Of a stretch of DNA of 64,000 bases, positions 1-12,061 are shown piece by piece. The notes under the pieces were generated by a model. That model was not told the DNA's origin and searched no databases. It was given only the letters and a program-made list of their open reading frames with translations. The stretch is from Agroathelia rolfsii (taxonomy: Eukaryota; Basidiomycota; Agaricomycetes; Amylocorticiales; Amylocorticiaceae). Position 1 is the stretch's first letter. Every line of letters begins with the position of its first letter. The position numbers and the translations under genes are program-made. The stretch is from NCBI GenBank assembly GCA_018343915.1, contig JABRWF010000001.1, positions 4,030,001 through 4,094,000 of the forward strand, in the 5' to 3' direction.

Positions 1-2
1 GC

Positions 3-215
3 GGGGATCCGCACGCTCAGTTCACCGGTACTAACACAGATGGAGGTGCCTTTGGCAGTGGTGATACTGCTGCTTCCATTGGTATGAATTTGGGAATGGA
101 CATAGATATGGGTGGCATGGAAGGATTCTTGAGTGTCGGAAATAATACTGGTACGGGCGCTGGTGACGCTCAGGGCACTTCGTTCGGAGGGGGGAGCACC
201 GAAACAAAGCCTTAG
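3..215 (+). CDS. 3' end of an unidentified gene (partial)
   Basis: An open frame runs in from the left edge and stops at TAG 213-215, giving about 70 residues. The peptide is rich in Gly, Thr, Ser and Asp, with a Met-Gly-Asp stretch (MNLGMDIDMGGMEGF) that looks like the disordered C-terminal tail of a larger fungal protein such as a transcription factor or adaptor. No domain is visible. The frame is open across the whole visible segment while the other plus-strand frames are interrupted. The next gene begins at 703 on the same strand. I do not recognise the protein, and an unseen upstream intron could change the frame near the edge. Confidence 0.4.
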   Translation, partial: GDPHAQFTGTNTDGGAFGSGDTAASIGMNLGMDIDMGGMEGFLSVGNNTGTGAGDAQGTSFGGGSTETKP

Positions 216-702
216 AATAATAGTAAGCGCATGGGTGATACAGGTAACCGTAATAATCTCCTGTCCAAAAATGTAAGCATACCTTGAGAAATAAAAAATA
301 TGCACGGGACATCTACTCGAGTATCCCGTTAATTATAGCTGCTAAACACGCGGTCATGTGAAGAACGCGGGCATGTCCGACGCGCACGTACGCAAACTCA
401 GGCCTTGTTCTCAATCCACGCTCTCACCCATCTTGGTCTTCAGCTTCATCTTGAATCTAAGTCACTATTGCTGCCAGATAGCCGTTACTCCGTCGCTGGG
501 TCTTGTCCTTGCATCCTATCCCATCACATTGGAAGCGGCCGCTTGCAATAAAAATAATAATCTATATTTCATCACACAACAGCGAGCTTGTGGCAAAATA
601 AAACAGGCTGGGCAAATTTGATACCGTCGGTTCAAAGACTGTCTTGTCGCTAGCAATCAATACCCTCTTCTTTTCTGACACTTCATTCCCTGGCATTTCG
701 TA
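216..702. other. Intergenic, 3' flank plus promoter of the SprT gene
   Basis: No supportable gene. The stretch holds AT-rich sequence after the TAG at 213-215 and short A-rich runs near 545-605. It should contain the promoter of the gene starting at 703. No clear TATA box was seen. Confidence 0.4.
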
Positions 703-3700
703 ATGGACCCGGAGATTCCTGGCGGTGAATACACCCAGGGACAATCGTCTACCACGTCTACTGCCAAACTGCGTCATGTTTCCTATGACGGCTATGCACG
801 ACCTCTGTTCTCAGAAGACGATAGTGATAATGATTCATCTGCCGAAGTCGAAGCTATCCTCATCTCTCATGGCTGCGGCAGCGATGACAACTATGATGAT
901 GGTGCAGATAAGGACAAGTCCAACAGAAAGCTGATGTGCGCGCGGCTATTCTTGCTTCTCATTTCATATATCGAAAAGATCTGGCGATCTATTTCTGACG
1001 TGGAAAATTTTGCATGTCTCTTAGGATACCAAAGTCACCGCCGATGGAAGTTATCGAGATATCGAGTACAGATGAGGACGACGACGGCAAGGGCAAAAAT
1101 AACAAGTGAGTATGTCCCTGGATCGTGTTATTCACAGAGTGTCTTTTTTCGTCACTTGCTTTTTTTTTTATATCACATATGCAAATGAGGGCATTCTCCT
1201 GCAGCGTAGCAATGTGAACGGAGAAATTTCACAGCGGTGAAGAGCTCTAGCAGTTTCTCAGTCTTCTCTTGCTTAAATTTTTGATACTAAATTTACTTAC
1301 GTGTTGCCATGGACAGTGCTCGTGTAAACACAGGTAAAATGTCGCTGATACACAACCTTGCGAGATTCACTCAAACAGTACTTTTCAAACGCCCGGTAGA
1401 GGATGTTCATGTGACACAACCCAGCAAGCATAGAAAAGGCAAAAAGACTATTGCCGCCCCGGTTGGTGATGCAGAAGTCATCTATATATCTTCCGACAGC
1501 TCGTCCCGTGAAAAGAAGCCAAAACCAACGGCGGCCAGGGCCTCGAAATGGAAACCAAAGTCACCTACCACAACGGTTAAACCTCTTCCGCTGTTTTTAG
1601 ATGAGGATAGCGCTAGTGGACATGATGAAAGTGAGGTACAGCAAGGACATGAAGACCGCCCATTTAGCGAACATACCGGTTGTGTGTCAGACGTTTTACA
1701 TACGGTGAACTACAACGACTTGGACGATGGATCTATTCTCGTCTTGTAAATGATATAATTTTTTCATTTCTTAATTTTCCGTTACAATCTCAAAACTAAC
1801 AACCATTTCTTTTCTACCGCCGTTTTCATTCTCCCAATCGTTCATATATGCGTATTATACAGCAATGAACCTCGGAGTGCTCGAAAACCTCTTCGAATTG
1901 TAAACAGGCCTGGCCCATTGATCACCGCCGGCGCCCCCTCTTCATCAGCATCAAATGCATCTCCTCACCTCTCAGACTTAACTCCGCGGTCTCCTCGCAC
2001 CGGCTCAGCCCAGCCCGGTTTGGCCCGGGATAGAGCTGACAAATCCGAATCGAGGACCAGCACTTCACAGCTATCGCAGCCGCCGCTGAGAGCCATCTCG
2101 AAGCTAGACCCGACTCCCCTAGATTACTTGTTGGATGCCTCTGAAACCAATACGACTGTGATCTTTCTTGATAATGATGAAGACGATCTGAATAGTGTCA
2201 TCACAGCTGTACCCACAGCTGCTAGTGCCTTACCCGCATCAGCAACAACAACTCCGCGGAGTCAGCCCAAGCGGCGAACGGCGCGCAGTGCGCGCTTGCT
2301 GGAACAGGCGCGGCGTGAGCAGTACGCACAAAGCTTGTTCGACGAGCTGAACCGAGACGTCTTTGCGGGAGGATTGCCGGCTGAAACGAAATTAAACTGG
2401 AATAAACGACTGCTTACCACGGCAGGGCGCGCAAAATGGCATCGGTGCGTGTGTTCACATTCTTTTTTCATGATTGGATCTTGTGTGTTTGCTCCATTCA
2501 TTATCAGCCATCAATCCCGTTATGCCCCTTATTATTTTCATTAGACGGCACGCGTTGTATTATACAAACGCAGGCATTTTCATTTTTTTTTTCTCTCTCT
2601 CTCTCTGACTCCCGGGCCCTTCTCGTCACCGGGCCGGATTGAAATGCCGTGGCGTGCGTTGACATAACCGCGTATACATTGTTGAAAATCTTTTTGTTGT
2701 TTTCTCATGTTATGTGTCTGGAGACATGTGCATGTTGTAAAAGCCTAGACTGATCTCCCGGTTCCTACTTTCCCATTCTTTTTTGCTCTCTCCGGGTACT
2801 ATTCCTTCTTCCATCGCCGCATCGCGATGAAACGCCTAAAAGTTCACGCTCGGGTGACCAAACGACAGAGGTGGAACTGGCGGTGAAAATTTTGGATTGC
2901 GATGGTACGTCGCGTTTTCTCCTTTTTTGGCCGCTCGTTGCTCCGGCCTCTGCGGGAATTCGAGCTGACAGCCGATGGTCCTTCTTTGCATCTATGAATG
3001 CGCACCCGCACCCTCACAACGTTGTTTGGCATGTAACCCTTTCCCTCTCCATCTAATACTATATTTGGGGTTCGCAAATCAAATTTATCGCCATCGATGC
3101 CATCAACAATTAAATTTTCATCTTCCTCGTCGCTGGGTTTGACTTGACGTGTACTCATTTACGCCGATAGAGCGCATCCGCAATACACTCTCCCATGAAA
3201 TGTGCCATCTTGCTTGCTGGATTATCGACAAGAACCCTAAAGAAGTCCACGGCCGTATTTTTAAATCTTGGTGAGTGAGTCAATGCGCCCGTGTGTGGGC
3301 AAAAATATTTCCCTCCCCGTATGAGGCTGTGAAACTCCATACCGCCGACGTCATGTCTCCGTTCCGCTCGCTCTATCAAGGCTAGCCAATAGGTTACCTG
3401 AGGGCGTATGAACTTGACCGCAGTGAGCGCTATCGGCGGTGGCGGCGGCGACTCAAGCCCTTGCCACCCCCCTTCGTCCCTTCATTTTCAGCTTGTTTTT
3501 AATTTAGTTATTAAAGCTAACAAACAAGAATGTGTGTACTTTGCTGTGCTGCACGCACAAACACTCTTCTTTTTTGCTTCTTCTGTCTCTCTTTTCACAG
3601 GGCTGCGAAAGTGATGCGTCGACGACCGGAGATTATAATATCTGTGCGTGCGTGTCTCACGGGATTTTCATTTGCAATTCGCGCTTTTTTTTTTTTTTCT

Positions 3701-5665
3701 TTTTTTTGCTTCCGGCTTTTTGTGATGACATGACATGCTGGCTGACACGTGAGGGGCAATTTCTGGTTCTCTTGGTCGGGTGCCTATTACAGACTAGACA
3801 TAACTATGAGATCTCGCATCCGTATCAGTGGAGTGAGTTGATTTTCTATCTTATCTCTTCTCGACCAGTTGTGTCTCTACATTTCAATCCTCTAATCCTC
3901 TCGCGGTCTCACGGCGCCTCGCCCTGCTCCGCACCCCGACACACACCCACCTCATTTTCTTTCCCCGTCTTCTTTTTCGGCAGTTTTTGCGCATTTTTTT
4001 TTTCTTCGCTCCCGATGAAGATTTTGATTTTCGATGAGATTGATTGATTGACTGATGAGCGAGCGGCTGACACCTGTTTTTATTTTCATGTACGATAGAA
4101 TGTGACCAATGCTTCAAGACGTACGTGGATTTGCTTGCTTCTTTTTCTGCGTTCCTTCTTCCTTCCGTCTCGTATGTGGGGGAGGACAACGGTTGACTTC
4201 TGTACCCGCGCGCGCGTGTGTGTGTTATTTTTTCGCTCTCGCCGATGCGTATGTGGTAGATGTATGCGCGTGTTTGGGCATCAACGCATCAAAATGCATA
4301 CATGCGTATGCATGGACGCGAACACCGAGAAAAGAAAACACGTGTTTTCAACGCTTTGCATGCTACAAGCACACGTACCACTTATCTTGTGACCCTAAAA
4401 AACTCACAATCATTCATCGCCATGTTCATCATTTATCGTGATCGCCCACTCCATTTCATCAATTGATACAAACGCGCGGACATATACATACATACAGATA
4501 CGGCCGTTTCAGCAAGTCCATCGATCCAGACGCATGTGGTGCGTATCGTGTCCTTTGATTGATGATATTTCTTGGATAAGAGGTCACATGAGATACTAAC
4601 TGATGACTCTATTTATTCTTATTTTATTTCATCTGTTACGCTATATTCGCGCTTGCCGCTGCGCGCCCTGACACATGGGCCTCTCGTACACGCTTGCCCT
4701 GTGCGCCTCCGGCATACGGTGTGTTATGGTACGGTGAGGTGACGTATCATCGTATCATCTAATATCTGCATCGCCCCTTGCTACTTAACACACACACACA
4801 CATGGACACATGCATACGATCCTGTCACATGCACATATTGCATTCAGTGTGTGGCGCATGTAAGGTTGGGAGGCTAGTCCCACAATTCAAAGGCGGTGCA
4901 AGTACCGCTACCTCCTCCTCCGACGTGCCTGCACGGCTGACAGACGCAGTAACGAACGACACGATGAAGGCAACGAAAAAGGGGACGAAGAAGAACAGAA
5001 GCAGAAGCATTACCATCCCATCAAATCTTCTTCCTCAGGGTCAGTGTATTTTTTATTTATTTATGGTTATGTATACATTAGCCTGTCATATAGCATTTAC
5101 CCCAATTGAATGGGGCGCTATTCACTGCTGGCAGGCAGGCATATACAACACAACTCTACACAATTTTTTTTTTCTTTCTTTTTTTTTTTTTTTTTCCTTT
5201 ATATGCTATTATGGCGCCATCAATCGGCCTGTCTATCTATCTGTCGTGTCTATGACGGATTGAATTGCTTATTGCATGCATAACCTACGGGCGAGGCCCA
5301 TTCAGTCACGAAAAGTGCTAGTTTGCTGATATGATTGAATGTGTCGAAGTGTAATGTGTATGAGACTGACGTCTGTCTTTCATTTCTCTATTTTTTTTTT
5401 TCTTTCTTCTTCTTCTATAGATTTCGATAATGCAGGTTCCTTGGACTCGGCACCGCTAACTGGAGCCAAGAGTATTCGGGAGACTATGACTCCTGGTGGT
5501 GGTGTCAATGCCAGTGGTTGTGATGGTGGCGACGATGGTGGTAAATTGGACACTGATAATGACGATGACAAGAACGCGTACCGTAACGGAGACGAGAATG
5601 ACAGTGACGTCGAAGAGCTTGGTAGAGTATTGGATGGCGTGGGGCTAGGTGGGGAATCGGAGTAG
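703..5665 (+). CDS. SprT-like zinc metalloprotease, GCNA/ACRC class, with N-terminal SIM-like motifs
   Basis: Exons: 703-935, 1025-1105, 1317-1745, 1863-2444, 2843-2904, 3171-3270, 3601-3643, 3793-3832, 4099-4120, 4498-4538, 4848-5039, 5421-5665; 2070 nt, 689 aa. All phases join. The N-terminal ~395 residues are acidic and disordered, with SUMO-interaction-like cores VIEIS (87), VIYIS (159), ILVF (245) and VIFLD (347), each near acidic or Ser-rich stretches. The SprT domain spans about 400-550. It has LFDELNRDVF, the WNKRLLTTAGRAKWHR segment, the zinc-binding HEMCH at 471-475, and a zinc ribbon with C525xxC528 and C544xC546xxC549. The family cleaves DNA-protein crosslinks in the nucleus, and animal GCNA uses SIMs to find SUMOylated crosslinks; that role here is inference. 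Introns are 89-398 nt, much longer than those of neighbouring genes. The acidic tail (5421-5665) is Gly/Asp rich. The first two splice sites are the least certain. Confidence 0.85.
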
Positions 5666-6933
5666 GAGTAGATGCGCGATGTGATGCGATACGTAAGACC
5701 AAGTTTGCGTGCTAACTTGCCGATTAGTGCTGGGGGCAAGTCCTTTAGTAAATAGCGAATGACGGTTGGGCTGGCGGGGAAGCATTTTAGCCAGTTATAC
5801 ATGTAACTAACTAACGGAGTATGTATTGCCCTGGTTGCTGATGCTGTTGCTGCGCATGCAAGCTTGTAAGACTATATGTGTGTAGGGGCAGTAGTAACAA
5901 AGAGGAAAACCTTTGCCAAGGGGAAGGCGCGCGCTAGTCCACATGCGGGGCGGGGTGTGTGTGTGTCGACGAGCCTAGAAAGGAAATTATGGCACCGTTG
6001 GCGGTTTGCAGCGTTGCAATCGCTCTCTTTCTCCACGAAGGTCGGTCGGTCGCCTGGGCGAGGGGCGCCATCGTATGGTGTAGAAGGAAGTGTTGTCCAA
6101 TTGCGAGGTTTCTAACTTCCTTCGCTCTGGGACGCGTCCTAGACCTGTTTCGGTGTGTGATCAACATCACCATCTCGCGGGTACCGGTAACTAGGTTTTT
6201 TTCCGACGGAATTGAAGGTGCATAGTTTTCCGATGGATCGATGGATGGGGTTGCGGTGCAGTGGGGATGTGGATGAGATGGTGGGACGGCGGGACGGGGC
6301 TCTCAGGCTCTGATGACGAATTTGTATCGCTGACTTGATATGAAGCCTGGCGGGTGCGACGGACGAATTTTGGATTGCATTGTGCTGTTTCTATCCACAA
6401 GGGGAAGAAGCAGAGGGTGTGCTGTGATACGCCTTGTCGGCTGTAACAACAAGGACAAGCCCCAGTAGATGGCAGGCAGAAGACGACTATCTCATCAAAG
6501 CATGCATGGAGGAGTCCAGGCAAGCCAGGAATGGAGCTCATCCTCATCGGCGGGCTAATCAGCGTGCCAATACATGTAGTAAGCGTTCGCCGGAGAAGCG
6601 AAAAGCGAAGTGAGCCGATCTGATCTGGATTGGGGGGGGGACTGGTGGATGGACTCTCTTCCGTTCGGATGGCTCCTCGGAGATCTGCAACAGGCCGACA
6701 TGAGAGTAGCAGCCATCATCGCACCAGGCATCATCCTCCCAACAATCCCTGGCCTCTTCTTACCAGACATGGCCAGCACCCATTACAAGTCCAAACCGTG
6801 TATATAATAAACACTCCTGCGCCGCCTTACTTTCTCCCCCACCTCCTGGGTCGGCCCTGTCTTGTGTGTCCGTCTCTCAACGCCATTACTCCTCCTTCCT
6901 CCATCCCTCATCCCAACGTCACACAACACTACC
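5666..6933. other. Intergenic region before the P450
   Basis: No gene supported. Several overlapping short frames exist on both strands, but none has splice structure or family similarity. There is a short GT run near 5955-5966 and a P450 TATA box at 6801. Confidence 0.4.
6801..6810 (+). promoter_or_regulatory. TATA box of the P450 gene
   Basis: The sequence TATATAATAA lies 124 bp upstream of the P450 start codon, followed by a pyrimidine-rich leader. This is the expected arrangement for a fungal TATA promoter. Confidence 0.5.
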
Positions 6934-9314
6934 ATGGCCCCGGTCGTATATTATCACCATTTGCAGCTCGCTCTTGACATCATCCTCAAATCTCTCCTCG
7001 TCTTCATGTTCATCCTCGCCATCCGTGGTCTCGCATGGCTCGTCAATCTCTTCGTCATTGCTCCTCGCTCAGATCCTCTCAAGAATTTGCCTGGCCCGGA
7101 CGGAAGTGCATTTCAATCACACTTTACCGATATTATGGAGTGCGTATTTTCCTTATAAATCATTTCTCCCTACGTAATGTCGCCATCGTCGCCGCTTCTC
7201 TTGCGGTGGTGGTGTGTCATGGCGGCGCGCGTCAACGTCACAATTCCTTTTTTTGCATTACTCTAACCCCTTCTATTTTTTTTTTTTTTTTTTTTTTAAC
7301 AGTCCCGAAGTGAGCCCAGAAAACCATGAGTCCTGGACAAGATCATTTGGCAAGACGATGCGCTTCCAAGGGTTTGGACGAGTCAGTGCTCTCATTTTTT
7401 TGTCGTTTGTCATGGTCATGATCATTATTGCTGACTGTACTTCCCCCATTTTCTTAATATATTTTTCTCTCGCTACGTCCGGCAAATAGCATGACTACCG
7501 ACTTCTGACCCTGGACTTCAAGGCGATTACCCACATTCTTAACTCGCCGGCTTACGAGAAGCCCTGGCAAACACGCACCATCCTCACAAAGTTGCTTGGC
7601 CGAGGTACGTGCGATATTGCTTCACGCATCACATGCATGATAATAACCATGCAACGCACATTTGAATACTATAGGTGTCTTCGCCATGGAAGGAGACGAA
7701 CACAAACTCCAGCGTCGTGTCATCACTCCTGCATTCACTACACAGGCCATCAAGGCCATGATGCCTGTCTTCTTGCAAAAGGCAGAGGAGCTCCGCGAAT
7801 GCTGGGAACGCGAGGTCGACGCGCCTCACCCCTCCCCCTTGACGGCTTTCTTCGCTTCGCTCGTGCCGTCGCACATGCAGCTGCCGCATATGGAGAAGAA
7901 GAGCCAGGCGCAGGTGATTGAAATCTCCCACTGGCTCATCCGTGCCACGTTCGACGTCATTGGTCTCGCCGGCTTTGATTACGACTTCCACTCTCTCAAG
8001 AATGAGACCGAGTCCGTTTATCGTGCCTATCGCCAAATGTTCTCTTTGCAAGAGGAAGGCCCCGGCTATGGGGCGATTCTCAGGCTCTATTTCCCCATCT
8101 TGGACAAATTTTGGGTAAGCCTTTGCCCATTTCCAATTCCGACACCGGTTCTTCTCGGCTGTTTTTTTCCTTTCCTTTCCCTTTTTCTGTATTTTTATTG
8201 TTGACCGGTGCCTGACGTTTTCCTCTCTGCCATGGTTTCAATTTCACATGGAAATATACAGCCCGACCGCAGCACCCAAGTCACACAGGAGTCGCTCAAG
8301 ACCATCCATTCTGCCGGCCGTAAGATCATCGAGAGCAAACGCAAGGCTATCCTCGCCGAGAAGACCGACGTCAAGAGCATGCAGGACAAGGATCTCCTCA
8401 GCCTCCTTAGTAAGTGTTCGTCTCTATCCCATTCCTGCACATACATTCAAGATGTGTGTGTGAGGGGGGGGATCTCAATACGCAACAAAATCCGTCTAAT
8501 CCGCGACTTCCCCCATCCAGTTAAATCAAACCTTTCTGCGGATCCGTCTAAGCGGCTCTCCGACGCCGACCTGCTTGACCAGCTGTCGACTTTTCTATTC
8601 GCCGGGTCCGACACGACCGCGCTGGCCATGACCTGGGCCCTGCACCATCTCGCTTCGAACACGGACGTGCAGGCCAAGCTGCGTGAGGAACTGCTTTCCA
8701 TGCGTCTCAGCCCCAACGGTGCCAACGACAGCGAGTCCGCCTATGCGGACATGCTCGATGCGATGCCGTATCTTGATGCTGTCGTCCGTGAGGTCCTGCG
8801 TCTCTCGCCACCGCTGCACAGCACGATCCGCGTGGCAACTGAGGATGGCGTGATCCCTCTGAGCGCACCGCTGCGCATGCGTGACGGCTCATGGGCGAGC
8901 GAGATTGCTGTTCGCAAGGGATCGTATGTTCACATCCCCATCGAGGGCCTCAACCAGGCCGAGGCCGTCTGGGGTCCCGACGCGAAGCAGTTCCGTCCCG
9001 AACGCTGGCTTGCTGCCCCCTCCCCTGAGTCACCGGCATCATCGCACGTGCGTGCGCCGCCCGTGCAACACCACCCGGGCCTGGCGGGCGTGATGACGTT
9101 CTCGCTCGGCCCACACTCGTGTCCGGGGTACAAGTTTGCGATACTGGAGACGAAGGTGTTCCTTGCCGAGCTGTTGCCTTACTTTGTATTCAGGCCAACC
9201 GAGGGCGTCGAGGTCTACAAGGTCAACTCGATCGTGACGAGACCGTATGTCAAGTCGCGCCTGCAGGAGGGGCCGCAGATGCCGGTCAGCGTCGAGAGGT
9301 ATTGCCATGTCTAA
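6934..9314 (+). CDS. Cytochrome P450 monooxygenase, membrane-anchored fungal type
   Basis: Exons: 6934-7139, 7303-7381, 7490-7604, 7675-8114, 8262-8409, 8521-9314; 593 aa, with all phases consistent. An N-terminal hydrophobic helix (about residues 8-45) is followed by the proline hinge LPGPDG, as in ER-anchored P450s. The I-helix oxygen-activation motif is AGSDTT at 357-362, the K-helix ExxR is E420-R423, the PERF-like motif is FRPERW, and the heme-binding segment is FSLGPHSCPG with Cys530 as the heme ligand. All invariant residues are present, so the enzyme should be active with a P450 reductase. It is somewhat longer than the usual 500-550 aa because of an insert before the heme segment (Pro/Ser/Ala-rich, around the SPESPASSH motif). 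The substrate cannot be predicted. No terpene cyclase, PKS or other cluster enzyme lies next to it. The start is the first ATG after the TATA box. Confidence 0.92.
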
Positions 9315-9909
9315 ACATGCATTACCTGCCTGCCCCTTCTCGCTTTTCTTTCTGGACTTATTCATGATACCTCGCTTTTTTTTTTTTTTTTTTTTCTCCC
9401 TCTGCTTTCGACTATTGTCTTGCTCTGCTCTGCTCTGCTTTTGTTTTGTTTTCTCTCTCTCTCTCTCCCTCTCTCCGTTCATGACGACGAACGACGGTTA
9501 CCACGCTCCTTGGCTCCCTGAGGCTTTTGACCTTTTCGATACCCCATACCCCAACAGCCTCTCTTTCTCTTTCCACTCTTTCATCAACTGAATGCATATG
9601 TCAAGCCAGAACCCGGGAGTTACAGTTGCCTCTGTACTATTACTTCGTTTCCTCTCTTACCCCCCGTCTCCCGTGGTTTCTTTCGCACAAACCTCTTGTA
9701 CTTTTATTACTTTTGGCACAAAAGGACTTGTCACTTTTTTCTTCTTCTTCTCTTCTTCTACACATATGGCAACAGCAATTCTCGGACTCAACAACTTCCT
9801 TCTTCTTCTTCTTCTTCTTCTCCTTCTGCTCTTTGTACCATTTCCATTTTCCACAACCGCTATCACCACTCACAAACCCACACGTTTGCTTGTTTAGCTC
9901 TGGAGGGTG

Positions 9910-9935
9910 CTCCATCCATCCATCCATCCATCCAT
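9910..9935. repeat. TCCA tetranucleotide microsatellite
   Basis: About six tandem TCCA units in the 3' flank of the P450 gene. Confidence 0.8.
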
Positions 9936-12020
9936 TTTATGAGAAAAAAAAACGATACACACAGATTGAAATGACGACGATGGGTTATTAGCTTCAAATA
10001 TACTTGTACTTTTTTACACGTACTATAGGGTTTATAAACTTTTTTTTTTCCTTTATAAAAATTGATTGGTTTTTTTACCACCATTGACCGTGAGTGTGAT
10101 TTTTCTACTGAGAAGGAATTGTAAGTAAGAGAGCTATATATTTTGGTTGATGCTGAGGATGCCGAGTTTTCACAAAGGGGGAGCATAAATATCGCCGGTG
10201 GGTGTGATTTGACAAAGAAAAGAGCTACGCAGTACATCCTGACAAACTATGATATTATCATGATAAAAGCAGAAAATCACAAGTTTGTCCTTTCATCTGT
10301 AACCTCTTCCTCGGTTTACTATGTCATATGATCAGAGTCATGCGATTTTCTGAGTCCAATTTACAACAGGAGAGTCGGAAGATGACTACACACGATGGCA
10401 ATAGTGAGAATGCAAATGAAAAAGGTGACTATATGCGCACTTTTTTTGTTCTTAGGATCGTAGCCGAATGTGTAAGATTTGGAAGCCTAATTCTATTGGT
10501 AGTATGCATACATCGCCAAAGTCATGCTCGCATAATTCATAGTAACACTTGGAAATTGGATTCCTCATGGGTAAGGCAGGATACTTGGGCTGGGCATAAT
10601 CAGTAGGACAACGGTGCCAATATAGACGTACACTAAGTCGACAACCTACTAGCTCGACTAGGGCTTTGATATTACAGAGCTGCCAGTAAGTAATAGAAAC
10701 CGATACTTGGATATGTATGTATTGGCTTGAATCACCACCACGACAAAAAGAGAATGTTTCGACTTGACGTGAATGTTCCGTCCCACGACCGACGTTTCTG
10801 CAAGCGTAAGTACTAGTAATCTCATATGCTATCCAATAGGTCCCTTTCTTTTCTTGGTAATCACATCGGCGAATGACCAATATGCTCTCGTGACCAGATA
10901 GATCGAGCATTTTGCGCAGCAGGGGGTATATATGATCATATATCTCACCGCTACCGCCATCCCTGCATGGGAGCAGTAATAATTCCAATACGTCGCACTG
11001 TCATTTTTTTTTTTTTCATCAGCGCCAAGGTCGTGTACCTATATCGCGCATCACATGCCATGCATATCATGATTAGTGTTTACATTTGCCACAGCAACGA
11101 TGACGCACATGATTAAATGATGTAGATGTACCAGCATACCGAGAGCACACAATCGCCGTTAGCAGTACACCACTGCCACCATCAAAAAAGCAATGTTGCA
11201 TAGTGATGGCGCAGCCAAGTTTTGCGCTTGATGAGCGGATTGATGGATACACGACGTTTTATTGCTCGAACATTTTAGTTTGAACGCCGGCGAGTGGTAA
11301 TCTATGTTCGCAATCGGCTGGTTGAATTTTATTGGGTGTACTACATGTATACTGTACCCGATCATATATCGATCCTCGTCCCCCCCACCTTTCTACCCCG
11401 CACTGAAAGGGGCAAGAGAGCTCACACGGTTGCCCGAAATTTTCCGCACACGTCGGTAGAATTTGCGGGACTAGACTTGTCAAGCTGAAGCATTGCGGTG
11501 TAGCCTCACTTCGTATATCACTGTGGTAGGACGACGCTCTCGGTGTGATGGCTTGGCAGTTGATTGTGTTACTCAGAGAAAGAAAGAAAAATAAAAAAAG
11601 AGGGGAGAGGTTAGAAGATGCGCAGAGGATTTAGCCATTTCCAAGGATTTGGATGGTGGTAAACAACAAATGGCGTTGAGGTGTTGTTGCTCAGTTGACC
11701 TCGTGTCATCTGCGCGATTCTCGTAAAAGCTCAAGCTATAATTGTAGAGCAGCGTCTTGTTGTTCAACTGCGAGCGGAGAAGGAAGCCAGCCACGTATAC
11801 ACACACACATATATATATATATAAAGAAGAAAGAATGTGGACAGCCCACAAGACATAATCATGCATAAAAACTTGAAACTCGCCGAGGCGGACGGACGTC
11901 GAGGGCCTTGTACCTTACAGTGCCATAAGCTCAAAAAAAAAGATAGACTAATAGGAATAAAGAGCCGCGGGTTGGGAAGAAAAGAAGACGGATGACAAGC
12001 TTAGAAGACGCGGTTGAATT

Positions 12021-12021
<1 letters not shown>

Positions 12022-12058
<37 letters not shown>
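12022..12058. repeat. A37 homopolymer
   Basis: Thirty-seven consecutive A. It could be the tail of an old retroposed copy or simple slippage. The 300 bp upstream has no recognisable coding sequence and no target-site duplication was found. Confidence 0.85.

Positions 12059-12061
<3 letters not shown>

Noticed and set aside
10452..10988. 178-codon minus-strand open frame
   Set aside because: No recognisable domain, no splice partners and mixed composition; probably chance in a gene-poor stretch.
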